DNA of 64,000 bases, from the NCBI RefSeq assembly GCF_002250705.1, contig NZ_NMVP01000001.1, forward strand, positions 1 through 64,000, given 5' to 3'. Shown here in pieces: positions 8,056 to 16,445 of the stretch. Source of the stretch: Enemella evansiae (lineage in GTDB: Bacteria > Actinomycetota > Actinomycetes > Propionibacteriales > Propionibacteriaceae). The first letter of the stretch is position 1; each line of letters begins with the position of its first letter. The notes beneath the pieces were generated by a model that saw only the letters and a list, made by a program, of their open reading frames with translations, did not search any database and was not told where the DNA came from. The position numbers were made by a program, and so were the translations under genes.

Positions 8056-8451
8056 TCAGCGGGCCAGTACGAGCGTGGCGAGCAGGCCGCCCGCGACCAG
8101 CCACAGCAGGTCCAGCGGGTCGAAGGCGCCGCCGAGCACGAAACCCGCACCGGGGATCACGGCCGCGATCCGTTGCGGCAGCTCGGACAGCTGCCACAGT
8201 TCCACCCCGCAGGCCAGGACGGTCCCGATCAGCCCGGGCAGCAGCGCACCCCGGTGCGGCAGCAGCAGTGCCCAGACGCCGACGGCCGCTGCGGCGTACA
8301 TCGCCGAACCGACCGCATCGGTACCGGGCAACTCACGAAACGGCTGGACCGCGAACCCGACCACCAGGGCGACGATGAGGACCAGGACTGCCCGCTTGCG
8401 GGTCGGCGTACGCACTCGACAATCCCAGCGGATCGCGGGCGGTCCGGGCAT
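8056..8451 (-). CDS. Small membrane protein, DUF2809-like
   Basis: A 131-residue hydrophobic protein with about four membrane segments. The segment ACGVELWQLSELPQ followed by GGAFDPLDLLWLVAGGLL resembles the E-x-x-Q and T-F-D-x-x-D-L-L pattern of DUF2809 (VanZ-like small membrane proteins). ATG 8451 is used here; GTG 8415 would start just before the first membrane helix and is a fair alternative. It ends 17 bases upstream of the copy-2 lipoprotein on the same strand. Role unknown. Confidence 0.65.
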   Translation of the reverse strand: MPGPPAIRWDCRVRTPTRKRAVLVLIVALVVGFAVQPFRELPGTDAVGSAMYAAAAVGVWALLLPHRGALLPGLIGTVLACGVELWQLSELPQRIAAVIPGAGFVLGGAFDPLDLLWLVAGGLLATLVLAR

Positions 8452-8530
8452 CGCCCGTCGGTCCGGGCATGGTGTGCGATGCCCCGACCGAAGTCCGATG
8501 CCCCGACCGAGCGGGTCGGCCCGGGGAGGC

Positions 8531-8592
8531 GCTCATCTCGACACGCTGACCCGGCTCGGCTTCGCTGCGCCGGGTCAGCCACTCGATGAGCG
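8531..8592. repeat. Dispersed hairpin element, intact copy
   Basis: The ends are CTCATCTCGACACG and ACTCGATGAGCG. The inner arms GCTGACCCGGC and GCCGGGTCAGC are perfect complements around the loop TCGGCTTCGCTGC. The arm sequence differs from other copies but remains self-complementary. It lies just downstream of pssA. Confidence 0.75.
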
Positions 8593-8596
8593 TTCG

Positions 8597-9409
8597 CTAC
8601 TCGGGGAGGGCGTCGGCGTCGTCGGGGGCGAGCCGGTAGCGCAGGGCGAGCAGCGGGCCGCTGAGCAGGAAGGTGCCGATCACCGCCACGAAGACGGTCG
8701 GCATGCTGATGATCGCGCCGATCCCGACCAGGCTGAGCAGCCAGGTCCGGATCCGCAGCATCTGGTTGAGCTTGGGATAGGGCAACGAGGAGACCATGGC
8801 GGCGGTGCAGGCGAGGATCAGGATCATCGCCGGTACGAACCCCAGCCGCGGCACCGCCAGACTGCTGCCGATCAGGATCAGTGCGGCGATCGTCGTCGGC
8901 AGTCCCTGGAACCAGGTGCTGTTGTAGGGGGTGACGTTGAAGCGGGCCAGCCGGATCGCGGCGGCCAGTGCCATCGCGATGCAGGCCCCGGCGACCAGCC
9001 ACGCGGGCCCCCGATCGGCCAGCCAGTAATAGGTGACCAGCGGGGTCGCGATCCCGAACGAGGCCATGTCGGCCAGCGAATCCATCTGGGCGCCGAACGG
9101 GGTCGACACCCCGAACTTCCGCGCCAGGCTGCCGTCCAGGCCGTCCAGTGCGATGCACCCGAGCAGACAGCCCCGGGCCTCGGTCAGCCCGCCGTTGGCG
9201 GCGAACAGGATGGCCGCCAGGCCGAGCAGGATGCTGCCCAGGGTGCAGGCCTGCACCAGGGCGAAGCCGATCATCCGTTTCGCGCTCCGGTCCCCGCAGA
9301 CCAGTTGCTCCCGGCAGCTCGGCTGCGGGGTGTTGTTCGGGTGCTGCCGGTCCGGACGCAGCGCGAGCCCGCTGAGCCGCTGGTGCGGCCGCATCGGTTG
9401 TTGGCTCAT
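8597..9409 (-). CDS. pssA: CDP-diacylglycerol-serine O-phosphatidyltransferase
   Basis: A 270-residue membrane enzyme of the CDP-alcohol phosphatidyltransferase family. The signature is complete: DGLDGSLARKFGVSTPFGAQ, then MDSLAD, giving the D-G-x2-D-G-x2-A-R-x8-G-x3-D-x3-D pattern. About six to eight membrane segments follow, and the N-terminal 40 residues are polar. The reaction joins CDP-diacylglycerol and serine to phosphatidylserine in the membrane. The substrate call rests on overall PssA likeness and on a PS decarboxylase gene 3.5 kb away; a related inositol or glycerol enzyme is less likely. GAGGAGGACGGAG precedes the start. Confidence 0.85.
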   Translation of the reverse strand: MSQQPMRPHQRLSGLALRPDRQHPNNTPQPSCREQLVCGDRSAKRMIGFALVQACTLGSILLGLAAILFAANGGLTEARGCLLGCIALDGLDGSLARKFGVSTPFGAQMDSLADMASFGIATPLVTYYWLADRGPAWLVAGACIAMALAAAIRLARFNVTPYNSTWFQGLPTTIAALILIGSSLAVPRLGFVPAMILILACTAAMVSSLPYPKLNQMLRIRTWLLSLVGIGAIISMPTVFVAVIGTFLLSGPLLALRYRLAPDDADALPE

Positions 9410-9625
9410 CTCCGTCCTCCTCGGGCGCGTTGCTCAGTCACGATAACGGTCCGCAGGGGATTTCACCGGAATTCCCCCGATCATTCGAACCGGAACCTGC
9501 CGCGGTGTGGAACGATTCGGCACCCGGAAACGTTGAGTTCCCGCACCCGTCCCGCCCCGGGAGCACTGTTCGCCCGCGGTGCAGTAGGGTCGGGCACCGA
9601 TCCTGCGATCGCCTCTAGGAGAACG

Positions 9626-10762
9626 ATGTCCCAGCCGCTGCCGCGGGCTGTGCAATGGGCCGCCACGATGGCCGGCCACCAGGTTTCCGACGACGGTACG
9701 CCGAGTGCGCTGGTCCGGGCGCACCGCGATTCGGCCGCCGGCATCGACCTCGGCCGACGCAACGGCCGCGAGGAGCGTGAGGCCCGCGAGGCGGCGCTGT
9801 TCAGCCCCGGTGCCGCCCTGGCCCACGGCGCCGGCAACCGCGCCGTCGAGGAGGAACCCGACCCCGAACGCACCTGTTTCGAACGGGACCGCGACCGGAT
9901 CGTGCACTCCACCGCCTTCCGCCGGCTGGCCGGCAAGACCCAGGTCGTCGTGCACCCCGCCGATCACGAACGCACCCGGCTCACCCACGCCCTCGAGGTC
10001 GCCCAGGTGGCCACCTCGATCGCCCGCGGCGTTGGGGTCAACGTGGCGCTCGCCGATGCCATCGCGCTCGGTCACGACTGCGGCCACGGGCCCGGTGGGC
10101 ACGCCTCCGAGGACGCCTTCGACCACTACATCCCCGAGGGCTACGACCACGGTCCGTGGGGCGCCGACGTCGTGCTCACCCCACTCAACCTGTGCGCCGA
10201 GACCCTCGATGGCATCCGCAACCACTCCTGGTCGCGGCCCGCGCCCGGCACCGTCGAGGGTGAGATCGTGTCCTGGGCGGACCGGATCGCCTACTGCGCC
10301 CACGACCTGGAGGACGCGGTGCACGCCGGCATCGTCGCCGAACGCGACATCCCCGCCGAGATCGCCGACATCTGCGGTCGGACCCGGCGCGAACAGCTCG
10401 GCACCTTCGTGCATGCGGTGATCGACGGCGTGCTCGAATCCGGCCAGGTCGGCATGGCGCCCGAACCGGCGGCCGCGCTGGCCGGGTTGCGCGCCTTCAA
10501 CTACGAACGCATCTACACCCGGCCGACCTCGCTGGCCCAGGCGAGTGCGGTGGTCCGGTTGCTGTGTGCGCTCACCGAGCACTACGCCGAGCACCCCCGC
10601 GATCTGCCCGGACAGCCCGCCGTCGACCCCGGCAGCCCCGAGGCGCTGCGGGCCGCGGTCACCTGGATCGGCGGGATGACCGACCGGTACGCCTTCGACA
10701 CCGCGGTCCGTGTCCTGGACTGGCCCACCGACCAGCTACCTCAAGGAATCGACCGTGCCTGA
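9626..10762 (+). CDS. dgt: Deoxyguanosinetriphosphate triphosphohydrolase-like protein
   Basis: A 378-residue HD-domain enzyme. The metal-binding set is visible: RLTHALEVAQVA (first His), GHDCGHGPGGHASEDAF (HD plus further His), and the late Asp in SWADRIAYCAHDLEDAV. The N-terminal FERDRDRIVHSTAFRRLAGK is typical for the family. It hydrolyses dNTPs to the nucleoside and triphosphate and so affects dNTP pools; primase dnaG nearby fits the usual actinobacterial neighbourhood. ATG 9626 follows TAGGAGAACG; TAGGGT about 40 bases upstream is a candidate -10. The stop overlaps the alpha-galactosidase start. Confidence 0.9.
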   Translation: MSQPLPRAVQWAATMAGHQVSDDGTPSALVRAHRDSAAGIDLGRRNGREEREAREAALFSPGAALAHGAGNRAVEEEPDPERTCFERDRDRIVHSTAFRRLAGKTQVVVHPADHERTRLTHALEVAQVATSIARGVGVNVALADAIALGHDCGHGPGGHASEDAFDHYIPEGYDHGPWGADVVLTPLNLCAETLDGIRNHSWSRPAPGTVEGEIVSWADRIAYCAHDLEDAVHAGIVAERDIPAEIADICGRTRREQLGTFVHAVIDGVLESGQVGMAPEPAAALAGLRAFNYERIYTRPTSLAQASAVVRLLCALTEHYAEHPRDLPGQPAVDPGSPEALRAAVTWIGGMTDRYAFDTAVRVLDWPTDQLPQGIDRA

Positions 10763-12887
10763 CCCGGCCAGACCGACGCCCCCGATCCACCTGCGGGGCG
10801 AGGGCACCAGTGTGATCTTCGAGCTCGACGACGAGCAGGCACCGGCGGTCGTGCACTGGGGCGCCGACCTCGGCGAGCTGAGCGCCGAGGACCTCCTCGA
10901 GCTCGCCCGAGGCACCGCCGAGAGCACCCGGACCAACGGGGCCGATGTGCCGATGCGGCTCGGCATCCTGCCCGAGCAGCGCACCGGCTGGGCCGGTCGG
11001 GCCGGGGTGCTCGGCTCCCGATCCGGGCGCGACTGGTCCCCGGCCTGGCGGCGCACCGGTGTCGACCAGCAGGAGCGCTCGGTGCGCTTCGACCTGGTCG
11101 ATGAGGCGGCCCGGTTGACCGCCACCCTCACCGTCGAGCTGCTCACCGGCGGTGCGCTGCGGTTGCGCGCAGAGCTGACCAACACCGGTGCCGAGGACTA
11201 CCAGCTCGACCGGCTGAGTCTGGCGCTGCCGGTCCCGGAACGGGCCACCGAGATCCTCGATCTGGCCGGCAGCGGCGTACACGAACGCGTCCCGCAACGA
11301 CACCGACTGCAACAGGGCCGCTGGGAGCGGGAGTCCTGGCGGGGGCGTACCGGTGCCCAGGCCGCCACCATGGTGCATCTCGGTACGCCCGGTTTCGACT
11401 TCGCCGACGGCGAGATCTGGGCGGTGCACACCGGCTGGAGCGGCAACCACAGCCACCATGCCGAACGGACCTGGTCGGGGCAGCAGGCGATCGGCGGCGG
11501 GGAGGCGCTGTTCCCCGGCGAGGTACGCCTGGCCGCTGGCGAGTCCTACACCAGTCCCTGGTTGTACGCCAGCCACGGCCGCGGCCTCGACGAGGTCGCC
11601 GACCGGTTGCACACCTGGCTGCGGTCCCGGCCGAACCACCCGACCCGGCCGCGTCCGGTCACCCTCAATGTCTGGGAGGCCGTCTATTTCGACCACTCCC
11701 TCGAACGGCTGCTGCCGATCGTGGAGCGGGCCGCCGAGGTCGGTGTGGAACGGTTCGTGCTCGACGACGGCTGGTTCGGCGCGCGCCGCGACCAGCGGGC
11801 CGGCCTGGGGGACTGGGTGGTCTCGCCCGAACCCTGGCCCGACGGGCTCGGGCCGCTGATCGATCGGGTGCACCAGCTCGGGATGGAGTTCGGGTTGTGG
11901 ATCGAACCGGAGATGGTCAACCTCGACTCCGACATCGCCCGCGCCCACCCCGACTGGGTGATGGCCACCGGCGACCGACTGCCGCCGGCGCAGCGCGACC
12001 AGCAGGTGCTGAACCTGGGCATCGCCGAGTGCTACGACCATGTCCGCGACCAGCTGGTGGCGCTGCTGGATGAATACGACATCGGTTACTTCAAGTGGGA
12101 CCACAACCGGGATCTGATCGATGCCGGTACCGCGCCGGATGGCCGGCCCGGGGTGCACGCCCAGACGCTCGCCTGCTATCGGTTGATGCGCGAACTCAAG
12201 GAACACCAACCCGGGTTGGAGATCGAGTCCTGCGCCTCCGGCGGTGGCCGCGTCGATCTCGGGGTGATGGACATCTGCGACCGGATCTGGGTCTCGGACA
12301 ACATCGACCCGCACGAACGGCATCGGCTGCACCGCTGGAGCAACCAACTGCTCGGCTGGGAGCTGCTCGGCAGCCACATCCCCTCACCGCGGAACAAGGT
12401 CACCGCCCGGGTCAGCGACCTCGGTTTCCGCGGCGCCACCGCGCTGTTCGGGCATCTGGGCATCGAATGGGATCTGTCCGAGGTGAGCGATGCGGAACGG
12501 GCCGAGGTGGCCCAGTGGGTGGCGCTGCACAAACAGGTCCGTGACTGGGTGCACCGCGGCCGGATCCATCGCAGCGACCCCGCGACCGCGCTGCAGCTCG
12601 ACGGGGTGGTCGCCGAGGATGGCTCACAGGCGCTCTACAGCCTGGCGCAGCTGGACATGCTCGATACCGGCCGGGCCGGCACGGTCCGCCTGCCCGGCCT
12701 CGATCCCGACCGTCGCTACCGGCTGCATCGGGTCGCACCGACCGGTCCCCGGCTGGCGAACCGGGGCGCCCCGACCTGGTGGGGCAGCGAACCGGTGCTG
12801 TCCGGCCGGGTCTGGGGCAGTGTCGGTGTCCAGGCACCCGAGCTGACCCCGGACCAGGCCGATATCTGGCATCTCGTCGCCGAATGA
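10755..12887 (+). CDS. Alpha-galactosidase, glycoside hydrolase family 36
   Basis: A 710-residue GH36 enzyme of normal length. The N-terminal beta-sandwich covers about 1-300 and the catalytic barrel about 310-640. Barrel motifs are FVLDDGWFGARRD, WIEPEMVN, the nucleophile Asp in YFKWDHNRDL, SCASGGGRVDLG, and the acid/base Asp in WVSDNIDPHERHRL. No signal peptide is present, so it should act in the cytoplasm on imported alpha-galactosides. GTG 10755 overlaps the end of dgt by 8 bases, suggesting coupling, yet there is no functional link and no sugar transporter nearby. The Trp-rich sites resemble tetrameric bacterial enzymes; exact substrate uncertain. Confidence 0.9.
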   Translation: MPDPARPTPPIHLRGEGTSVIFELDDEQAPAVVHWGADLGELSAEDLLELARGTAESTRTNGADVPMRLGILPEQRTGWAGRAGVLGSRSGRDWSPAWRRTGVDQQERSVRFDLVDEAARLTATLTVELLTGGALRLRAELTNTGAEDYQLDRLSLALPVPERATEILDLAGSGVHERVPQRHRLQQGRWERESWRGRTGAQAATMVHLGTPGFDFADGEIWAVHTGWSGNHSHHAERTWSGQQAIGGGEALFPGEVRLAAGESYTSPWLYASHGRGLDEVADRLHTWLRSRPNHPTRPRPVTLNVWEAVYFDHSLERLLPIVERAAEVGVERFVLDDGWFGARRDQRAGLGDWVVSPEPWPDGLGPLIDRVHQLGMEFGLWIEPEMVNLDSDIARAHPDWVMATGDRLPPAQRDQQVLNLGIAECYDHVRDQLVALLDEYDIGYFKWDHNRDLIDAGTAPDGRPGVHAQTLACYRLMRELKEHQPGLEIESCASGGGRVDLGVMDICDRIWVSDNIDPHERHRLHRWSNQLLGWELLGSHIPSPRNKVTARVSDLGFRGATALFGHLGIEWDLSEVSDAERAEVAQWVALHKQVRDWVHRGRIHRSDPATALQLDGVVAEDGSQALYSLAQLDMLDTGRAGTVRLPGLDPDRRYRLHRVAPTGPRLANRGAPTWWGSEPVLSGRVWGSVGVQAPELTPDQADIWHLVAE

Positions 12888-12904
12888 TCGACGCCGCGGA
12901 CTGA

Positions 12905-13663
12905 TCAGGGCCGCAGTTGGCCCCGCAGATCGGCGGGCAGCAGCTTCGCCGCGGCCACCAGCCGGGCGGCGACGGTGACGGTGATCGTCTGGGCGGCCAT
13001 GATCCCGACCAGCACCAGGATCTGTGCGGCACCGGCCTGCAACGGGCTGCCACCGCCGAGCAGCACGCCGATGAACGCGCCCGGCAGGGTGACCAGGCCG
13101 ACGGTGCGGGTCTGGTCGATGTTGGGCACCAGCGCCTCGGTGCGCGCCGGGTCGACCAGCTCGGTGAGCACCTGGTGCCGCTCCAGCCCGATCGACAGCC
13201 CCGCCTCGTACTGCGGCTGCTCGCCGCGCAGCTGCGCGAAGGCGCGGCGCGCGAACAGGGTGTGGCCGGTCATCGTGTTGCCGCCGATGATGCCGGCGAT
13301 CGGGATCAGCGAGGCGCCGTTCAACGGGGCCGCGCCGGTGGCGAAGACCACGACCAGCACCGGCAGCAGACCGCAGCCCATGGCAAGAGCCACCCACCAC
13401 CAGCGATCGCGTACGCCACAGCGGCTCGCCGAGGTGCCCACCGCGACCGCGAACATCAGCAGCACCAGCGGCGCCGCCAACCACAGGTGTCGGATGGCGA
13501 CGACGATGATCAGGGAGATCGCGGCGAGCTGCAGCACCGCGCGGACCGCGGCGACCGACAGCTCCCGCGCCAGCCCGAGCCGGGACAGCACCGAGAACAA
13601 CACGGCCAGCCCGACGAGCAGCACGATGGCGGCCAGCAACGACCAGCCCAGCTGTCCCTCCAC
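12905..13663 (-). CDS. FetB-like (UPF0014) ABC transporter permease
   Basis: A 252-residue membrane protein with about seven helices. Family marks are ELSVAAVRAVLQLAAIS near the N-terminus, LIPIAGIIGGNTMTG, and NIDQTRTVGLVTLPGAF with GGGSPLQAGAAQILVLVGIM. This family is the permease of the FetAB iron exporter in enterobacteria. No ATPase partner gene is adjacent, so the partner is elsewhere or the assignment of transport role is open. I used GTG 13663 because TAGAGT (13671-13676) lies 7 bases upstream, the leaderless spacing seen repeatedly here; ATG 13693 in the same frame is the alternative. It converges with the alpha-galactosidase gene. Confidence 0.75.
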   Translation of the reverse strand: MEGQLGWSLLAAIVLLVGLAVLFSVLSRLGLARELSVAAVRAVLQLAAISLIIVVAIRHLWLAAPLVLLMFAVAVGTSASRCGVRDRWWWVALAMGCGLLPVLVVVFATGAAPLNGASLIPIAGIIGGNTMTGHTLFARRAFAQLRGEQPQYEAGLSIGLERHQVLTELVDPARTEALVPNIDQTRTVGLVTLPGAFIGVLLGGGSPLQAGAAQILVLVGIMAAQTITVTVAARLVAAAKLLPADLRGQLRP

Positions 13664-13727
13664 CCGGCAAACTCTAGGCCGGTGGACCGACAACCGGGCC
13701 GGTGGGCCGCGGCCGCGGACCGGAACC

Positions 13728-14840
13728 TCAGCCGGCGAGCAGCGAACGCCAGGTCAGCGGACCGACGATGCCGTCCACTTCCAGCTTCTCCCGGGTCTGG
13801 TACGCCTTCACCGCGGCGAGTGTCTTCGGGCCGAAAGAGCCGTCGACCGCGATCCGGGCGCCGGCGGTGTTCAGCGCGAACTGCACCGCCCGGGCCAGAT
13901 CGCCGGTCGCCCCACGCCGGGCGACCACGGCCAGCTTCGGCCAGGTCTTCGGGCCGATCACCCCGTCGGCGCTGAGCCGCTGGGCGCGCTGGAAGGTGGT
14001 CACCGCGGTCTGGGTCGCCGGCCCGAAGGACCCGTCGACCTGCAGATCACCGGCCGCCCGGTGGTGCCGCAGCAGGTGCTGGGCGGTGCGGACCGCGTCA
14101 CCGGTGCTGCCCCTCTTGAGCACCGGCCAGGAGTCGGCGGGCGGCGGCGGGGGAGGTGGCGTGGGCGTGCCGCCACCGCCGAGCACCTTGGCGACCTCGC
14201 TGCGGAACCGCGCCAGGTCCTTGTGGAAGGTGTCACCGGGGCAGACCGTCGACGAACCGATGCTGTCGCGGTGCCCGATGATCTGGGACACCGGGATCTT
14301 GTACTGCTGGCACAGCCAGGCGACCAGCTGCACCAGCGCCCGGCGCTGGGCCGCCGGCGGCAGCTGGGCGGTGTAGGTGCCCTCGTTCTCGATGCCGATA
14401 CCGGTCCGGTTGCTGCCGGGGGCGTGGATGCCCTCGATGAAGTTCTTCCCGCCGATCGCCGCGGCCAGGCTGCCGTGCCGGGCCTCCATCACCACGCCGC
14501 CACGGGAGACGGTGAAGTGCTGACCGGAGTCACCCCAGCCCTTGTCCATGTGCCAGTTCTGGATCTGCCGGGACAACCGGAACGCCTGGGCCTGCGAGGT
14601 GTCGCTGACGTTCTGGGTGGCGGTGTGGTGGATGACCACGTAGGTGGGCCGGTAGCCGAGGGTGTTCAGCCGCCGGTCGGGATTGCGGGCACCCCACTGG
14701 GCGGTGGTGTAGATCCGGGGGCGGGCGACGGCGGCGTACGCGGCGCCACCGATGCCGAGGGCGGCCACGGTGCCGACGGCGGCCGCGCCACCGATGAGGG
14801 CTCGGCGGCTGAGCCGCGGCTGGGTGATCGGGGTGTTCAT
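13728..14840 (-). CDS. Secreted N-acetylmuramoyl-L-alanine amidase with two peptidoglycan-binding domains
   Basis: A 370-residue protein. The N-terminus has a Tat-like signal (SRRALIGGAAAVGTVAALG). An Amidase_2/PGRP domain follows (about 40-215), with zinc ligands suggested by VVIHHTAT, the His in EGIHAPGSNRTG, and IIGHRDSIGSSTVCPG. After a poly-Pro linker come two PG_binding_1 repeats (about 240-300 and 310-368), each with the VDGSFGPATQTAV / VDGIVGPLTW pattern. It should cleave the lactyl-amide bond of peptidoglycan outside the membrane. ATG 14840 is preceded by AGGAGG; an upstream ATG in frame at 14879 lacks this. The next gene encodes a shorter paralog. Confidence 0.88.
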   Translation of the reverse strand: MNTPITQPRLSRRALIGGAAAVGTVAALGIGGAAYAAVARPRIYTTAQWGARNPDRRLNTLGYRPTYVVIHHTATQNVSDTSQAQAFRLSRQIQNWHMDKGWGDSGQHFTVSRGGVVMEARHGSLAAAIGGKNFIEGIHAPGSNRTGIGIENEGTYTAQLPPAAQRRALVQLVAWLCQQYKIPVSQIIGHRDSIGSSTVCPGDTFHKDLARFRSEVAKVLGGGGTPTPPPPPPPADSWPVLKRGSTGDAVRTAQHLLRHHRAAGDLQVDGSFGPATQTAVTTFQRAQRLSADGVIGPKTWPKLAVVARRGATGDLARAVQFALNTAGARIAVDGSFGPKTLAAVKAYQTREKLEVDGIVGPLTWRSLLAG

Positions 14841-14960
14841 GGGGCGTCCTCCTAGGTCTGCGATGAACCTAGGGCTCACCCGGTGCCCGGGAAACCTCGG
14901 TGACTGCGGAACTTTCCCTTGCCTGGAAGGGGAAACTTCCGCTTGCTGCGGGTCGCGAAA

Positions 14961-15662
14961 TCAGCTGTTGGCGCGTTGGAAGGCGGTCACCTCGGTGCGC
15001 AGCCGGGGCAGGTCGGCATGGAACCGGGCCCCCGGGCAGTCGGTGTTCGAACCCTGGCTGTCCCGGTGGCCGATGATCCGGGAGACCGGGATCCGGTACT
15101 GCCCGCAGAGCCAGGCGAGCAGTTGGACCAGGGCCTGCCGCTGGGCCGTGGGCGGGAGCTGGGAGACGTAGTCACCCTCGGTCTCGATGCCGATCCCGGT
15201 GCGGTTGCTGCCAGGAGCATGGACGCCCTGCACGAACCGTCGACCGCCCTGGGCCGCGGCCAGGCTGCCGTGCCGGCCCTCCAGCACCACGCCGCCGCGG
15301 GAGACGGTGAAGTGCTGGCCCGAATCACCCCAGCCCTGCTGCATGTGCCAGTTCTGGATGGAGCGGGCGAGGGAGTACGCCTGGCTGCGCGAGGTGTCGC
15401 GGGTGTTCGCGGTGTCGGTGTGGTGCACCACCAGATAGGTGGGTCGATAGCTCAGCGTCCGCAGGCTCCGATCGGGGCTGCGGGCACCCCAGTCATCGGT
15501 GCCGGCGACCCGGGGAGCGCCGACCAGCGGCTGCGGCGTACCGTCGTCGCGGAACAGCGCATAGCCACCCAGACCGAGGGCCGCCGCACCGGCGGCCGCG
15601 CCACCGCCGAGCAGGGCGCGCCGGCTGACCCGTCGCTGCCCGGTGCTCGGGTAGGGGTCCAT
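14961..15662 (-). CDS. Secreted N-acetylmuramoyl-L-alanine amidase, short paralog
   Basis: A 233-residue protein with a Tat-like signal (SRRALLGGGAAAGAAALG) and a single Amidase_2/PGRP domain (VVHHTDTANTRDTSR, QGVHAPGSNRTGIGIETEG, RIIGHRDSQGSNTDCPG). It lacks the C-terminal binding repeats of its neighbour at 13728-14840, to which it is otherwise closely similar along the catalytic domain. The two lie head to tail with 120 bases between. AGGAGG lies just upstream of ATG 15662. The pair may be a duplication in which one copy gained or lost the cell-wall binding module. Confidence 0.85.
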   Translation of the reverse strand: MDPYPSTGQRRVSRRALLGGGAAAGAAALGLGGYALFRDDGTPQPLVGAPRVAGTDDWGARSPDRSLRTLSYRPTYLVVHHTDTANTRDTSRSQAYSLARSIQNWHMQQGWGDSGQHFTVSRGGVVLEGRHGSLAAAQGGRRFVQGVHAPGSNRTGIGIETEGDYVSQLPPTAQRQALVQLLAWLCGQYRIPVSRIIGHRDSQGSNTDCPGARFHADLPRLRTEVTAFQRANS

Positions 15663-15797
15663 CGGTCCTCCTGGCCTGCGGCGAGAATCCCTGTGTCAGC
15701 AGAGGAAGACTGCCGGCAGGTGAAGGCGGTCCTGAATCGAGGGTAGCGCCGGAACCAAGCCCGGGACGTGGACTCAGGGTCGTTTCAGGGCCCCACG

Positions 15798-15858
15798 GTC
15801 ATCGAGTAGGCCGCCATGCGGAGCGAAGCGGAGCAATGGCGGCCGTGTCGAGATGACC
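15798..15858. repeat. Dispersed hairpin element, intact copy, reverse orientation
   Basis: The ends are TCATCGAGTAG and GTGTCGAGATGA. The inner arms GGCCGCCAT and ATGGCGGCC are perfect complements around a purine-rich loop (GCGGAGCGAAGCGGAGCA). It lies in the divergent gap between the short amidase and the GNAT gene, 15 bases from the GNAT -10 hexamer. Confidence 0.75.
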
Positions 15859-15884
15859 TCACCCAGTCGGCGTAGGTTGACACC

Positions 15885-16385
15885 ATGGACACCATGGCGG
15901 AGGAGGGCGACGTCGTCGAGGTCGCGGGACAGCGATTCCGCTTCGACCGCGCCACTCGGGAGGACGTGCCGGCGATCGTGGCGATGCTGGCCGACGACCC
16001 GCTCGGTTCCGGACGGGAGAGCGGGGTGGAGGAGGCCGGTTATCGGGCGGCCTTCGACGCCATCGACGTCGACCCGGCCCACCTGCTGGTCGTCGTCCGG
16101 GATCGGGCGGGTGAACCGGCCGGCACCATGCAGTTGACCCTGTTGCCCGGACTGTCCCGTGGCGGCACCACCCGGCTGCAGATCGAGGCGGTCCGGATCG
16201 CTGCGGCGTACCGCGGCCACGGACTGGGCACCGCGATGATCGAGTGGGCCCACGAGCACGGCCGCCGCAACGGTGCCCGGCTGGTCCAGCTCACCACCGA
16301 CAACTCGCGCACCGACGCGCACCGGTTCTATGAACGGCTCGGCTACCGGGCCAGCCACGTCGGGATGAAGCGGCCACTGGACTGA
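15885..16385 (+). CDS. GNAT-family N-acetyltransferase
   Basis: A 166-residue protein with the GNAT fold. The acetyl-CoA loop is in IAAAYRGHGLGTAMIEWA (R/Q-x-x-G-x-G/A), and the C-terminal segment NSRTDAHRFYERLGY is typical. The substrate is unknown. TAGGTT at 15873-15878 sits 6 bases before ATG 15885, giving a leaderless start; a second ATG four codons in is possible. It lies just upstream of dnaG on the same strand, but dnaG has its own -10. Confidence 0.85.
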   Translation: MDTMAEEGDVVEVAGQRFRFDRATREDVPAIVAMLADDPLGSGRESGVEEAGYRAAFDAIDVDPAHLLVVVRDRAGEPAGTMQLTLLPGLSRGGTTRLQIEAVRIAAAYRGHGLGTAMIEWAHEHGRRNGARLVQLTTDNSRTDAHRFYERLGYRASHVGMKRPLD

Positions 16386-16445
16386 GCCGGACCGCACCCG
16401 GACGGGCGGGCTGCGGGCTTCGAACCGGCGCGTACACTGCACCCC

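Noticed and set aside
7964..9625. N-terminal extension of dgt over 550 codons
   Set aside because: The extension runs antisense through the lipoprotein, DUF2809 and pssA genes; the family start and ribosome site lie at 9626.
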